DNA of 64,000 bases from Daphnia carinata. Its lineage: Eukaryota > Arthropoda > Branchiopoda > Diplostraca > Daphniidae. The stretch covers positions 1,922,001 to 1,986,000 of the forward strand of contig NC_081339.1 in assembly GCF_022539665.2 (NCBI RefSeq), read 5' to 3'. Numbering within the stretch: position 1 is the first letter of the stretch; each line of letters opens with the position of its first letter. The translations under genes were made by a program, and so were the position numbers. Below, one piece after another: positions 61,967 through 64,000 of this stretch. A model generated the notes under the pieces. The model searched no databases and had not been told where the DNA came from. It was given only the letters and a program-made list of their open reading frames with translations.

Positions 61967-63374
61967 TTTTCCGACAGGGTACGAGTTTTCCACATGAAAA
62001 CGTAAAAAATTCACACTATGAAAATACACATATAACTTTATACTTTAGAGGAAGTCCATGATCTATGCAGCGATCAAACTAGCATTTCGCAGAATTTCGT
62101 CATTCCGAAATAACATAATCCCTTGTCTAATAAAATTGTGGAAATCAACAACAATGGGATCTGGCCAGTAAATTTGTCAGGTTAGTAAACACCGTCTGTT
62201 GGCCATTCGTTATCGCCTTCTATCGGCCGGAACTGAAATGTTTTTTATGTTGAATGATTGGAATAGTTCTTATTGATCATGTCAGGGGCGTGAAATGCAT
62301 CGCCTATGTAGGTCATATTTGTGGTAGTATATTTAAAGCGTAGAAATAGCATTCTTCATCAATCATAGAAAAACTAACTTAAGTCTAAAAAGGATTAATT
62401 TTGCTAGTAGTTCTACCAGCAGATGGCGTCTCTAGCCACGTCTAATTCAACATATGAAACATTACGCAAAGAAAAATTAATGTAGGAAAGTGATGTTGGT
62501 TAGGCATGTTTTGTCTGCTTCTGCAGTACCAGTAAAAGAAAAACAACGCAATGTTGTTAACGTCATAAAGTTTGGCTTAGTTGTCATTTACGAATACCGA
62601 CAATCGTAAAGATATAAAACGCGAAGCGAACTAGTTGTATGTTTGAAAGGCATATTTACGAAATTAATAACTCTTAGCCATTCTTAATAAAGGGTCTGCG
62701 ATCTGCTTTGGAAAGTTTCTGTTAAATTATCACTTGTACGTTGCTTTGATTTGTTCACATTGTTATTGATGGATCTGCTGCAATTGCAAAATTCCAATAA
62801 AAAGCTAGCGCCTTATGACGTGCTTATCAGCTGCAAATTTAAAGCGGTATTCTGTCTGACCTATATTTATCGGAACAGCGACGCAATTCACTGTCGCCAT
62901 TGAACCATTCGGCTTATGGAAGCAATAATATTGTGATGGGGGCAATACAAAACCCACTTCTGCTGAATAATCCCTTATTTGAGATAATTAGCAAGAATTC
63001 AACTAGCCGTTTCACAGTTTAACTTATTAGCTGTTGGAAAAAGAACGTTATGCCCTAGCTATTAAACTTAATTTAGCAATTTTAAATTCGTATTTACGCT
63101 AGCTTAGTAGACAATGCAAAGAAAGTGATCATTTTTGAGACTGCAATTTAGGAAATTTTAATAAATAGGTTATAACAAACACACAACAAAGGTTTAACGA
63201 CACTGTGCCATATAAAGTATTGGTTGACGTTTGCTCCAAAATGCAGTCCAACAAGAATGATTTTGTGTATAGCAACGACTGAATGTGAAGCATGGATTTT
63301 ATAATTTTCCACACACTCTACGTTAATGGTTCCCGTCTTTCTGCATTGAGTTTGATTTCCGGAAAAAATTGGAG
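61967..63374. other. Spacer upstream of PERK
   Basis: AT-rich and without a supported exon. It probably holds the PERK promoter next to 61967 and the 3' UTR of the rightmost gene near 63374. Confidence 0.5.
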
Positions 63375-64000
63375 CTAATTTATCTTGTTGTTACGAAGTC
63401 GAAGAGTATTGAAGCATATTATTTTCATCAGATGTTGAGGATAACCAATGTGTAACGCGCTCTTACAGCGAATTATGGACTATTGGGTTGAAAATGTTAA
63501 CCTAAAGTTTAAGGTAAAAATTCAGTTTCATTATTACAAACATTGGTAGATCGTTTCAGTACCTCCGAGCAGGCTGCATATAAATCAGCACAATCCTCAC
63601 TCCGTCTGCCGTTATCGGCCGCTTCAAAATACTTGGCTAAAAAGTCAGCAGATTCTGCTTCTAGTGCATTCAGTGGCTTGTCATCCAATTTTCTGCAATT
63701 AAAAATTTACATTTTTGTACTCCTTTTAAACAGTTAGCTTTGCAACAAAACTATAGGCTTCTTCACAAACGACGAATCGAAAGAGTTACGTCTTTCAATT
63801 CTAAAAAACTTAAAATCGTATTGTAATACATGTAAAGATTATAACGTCTAAAAAACGGTAGACCCTGTAATGTCGTACCCAAAAATATAAACGATACGTC
63901 GAACGAATGGGCCGATGGTTTCTGAAGCGCTGCGTCGTTGATGAGCTTCGCAAACAGCACGCTTCTGGCAGTCAAAGTTATTAATTTCCATTTTGCGAAA
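63375..64000 (-). CDS. 3' part of an unrecognised gene with a C-x5-C motif; 5' end outside the window
   Basis: Three exon pieces agree in phase: 64000-63879 (open to the edge; contains NFDCQKRAVCEAHQRR), 63692-63563 (KLDDKPLNALEAESADFLAK.., ending CADLYAACSE), and 63479-63375 (SIIRCKSALHIGYPQH.., TAG stop). The donors are GG|GTACGA and GAG|GTACTG, and the second exon follows TTTGCAG-like sequence. The C.....C spacing plus later C.....C recalls short Cys-bearing arthropod extracellular proteins, but I do not recognise a named family. The last junction is the weakest. Confidence 0.4.

Noticed and set aside
1-64000. tRNA, rRNA, CRISPR array or prokaryotic operon
   Set aside because: Reading for B-box-like GGTTCRA..CC and regularly spaced repeats found only coding or chance matches; gene structure is eukaryotic throughout.

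Overview
The window is animal nuclear DNA, most likely from an arthropod and probably a branchiopod crustacean such as Daphnia. That assignment is an inference from conserved animal genes, many short introns (often 55-100 bp), AT-rich spacers and the sequence style. There are no operons, CRISPR arrays or bacterial gene structures. I assembled exon models by joining reading frames at GT/AG sites and checking phase. Exon edges may be off by 1-2 bases.

Layout. 1-1442 (-): the 5' part of p66/GATAD2 (simjang), a NuRD subunit, with a 35-glutamine tract; it runs off the left edge. 4315-6986: an intronless 508-codon gene of unknown family, lying between two inverted ~360-bp arms. One arm is the gene's own upstream region and start codon; the other is a decayed copy. 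8195-10377 (-): a proposed gene ending in a C2HC zinc finger of the ZNF474 type, with a PIF/Harbinger-like MITE in its last intron. 12493-13116 (-): NUDT1/MTH1. 14048-16329 (+): ATAD3. 16605-17697 (-): proteasome beta1 (PSMB6), with a hAT-like MITE just upstream. 19942-29497 (-): USP9X/fat facets in 19 exons. 31889-37057 (+): a sodium/calcium exchanger (SLC8/Calx). 38215-39002 (+): a small secreted protein. 39.2-50.3 kb: a gene-poor stretch. 50488-51677 (-): a Not-family homeobox gene. 54728-56352 (-): an Abraxas-family MPN-minus protein. 57738-61966 (-): PERK/EIF2AK3. 63375-64000 (-): the 3' part of an unknown gene.

Most genes are unrelated housekeeping or stress genes. Several touch ubiquitin or proteostasis (PSMB6, USP9X, Abraxas, PERK), but nothing shows that this grouping is functional.

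Four one-base frame breaks occur in otherwise intact conserved genes: ATAD3 one, the exchanger two, PERK one. Two or three lie in short A or T runs. With each single base corrected, every coding sum becomes divisible by three, so residual assembly indels are the simplest reading.

The best candidate for something undescribed is the 508-residue Cys-rich/glycine-zipper protein and its inverted partial duplicate. The next most interesting items are the two complete MITEs with clean target-site duplications, the altered alpha-1 repeat of the exchanger, and the proposed ZNF474-like gene.
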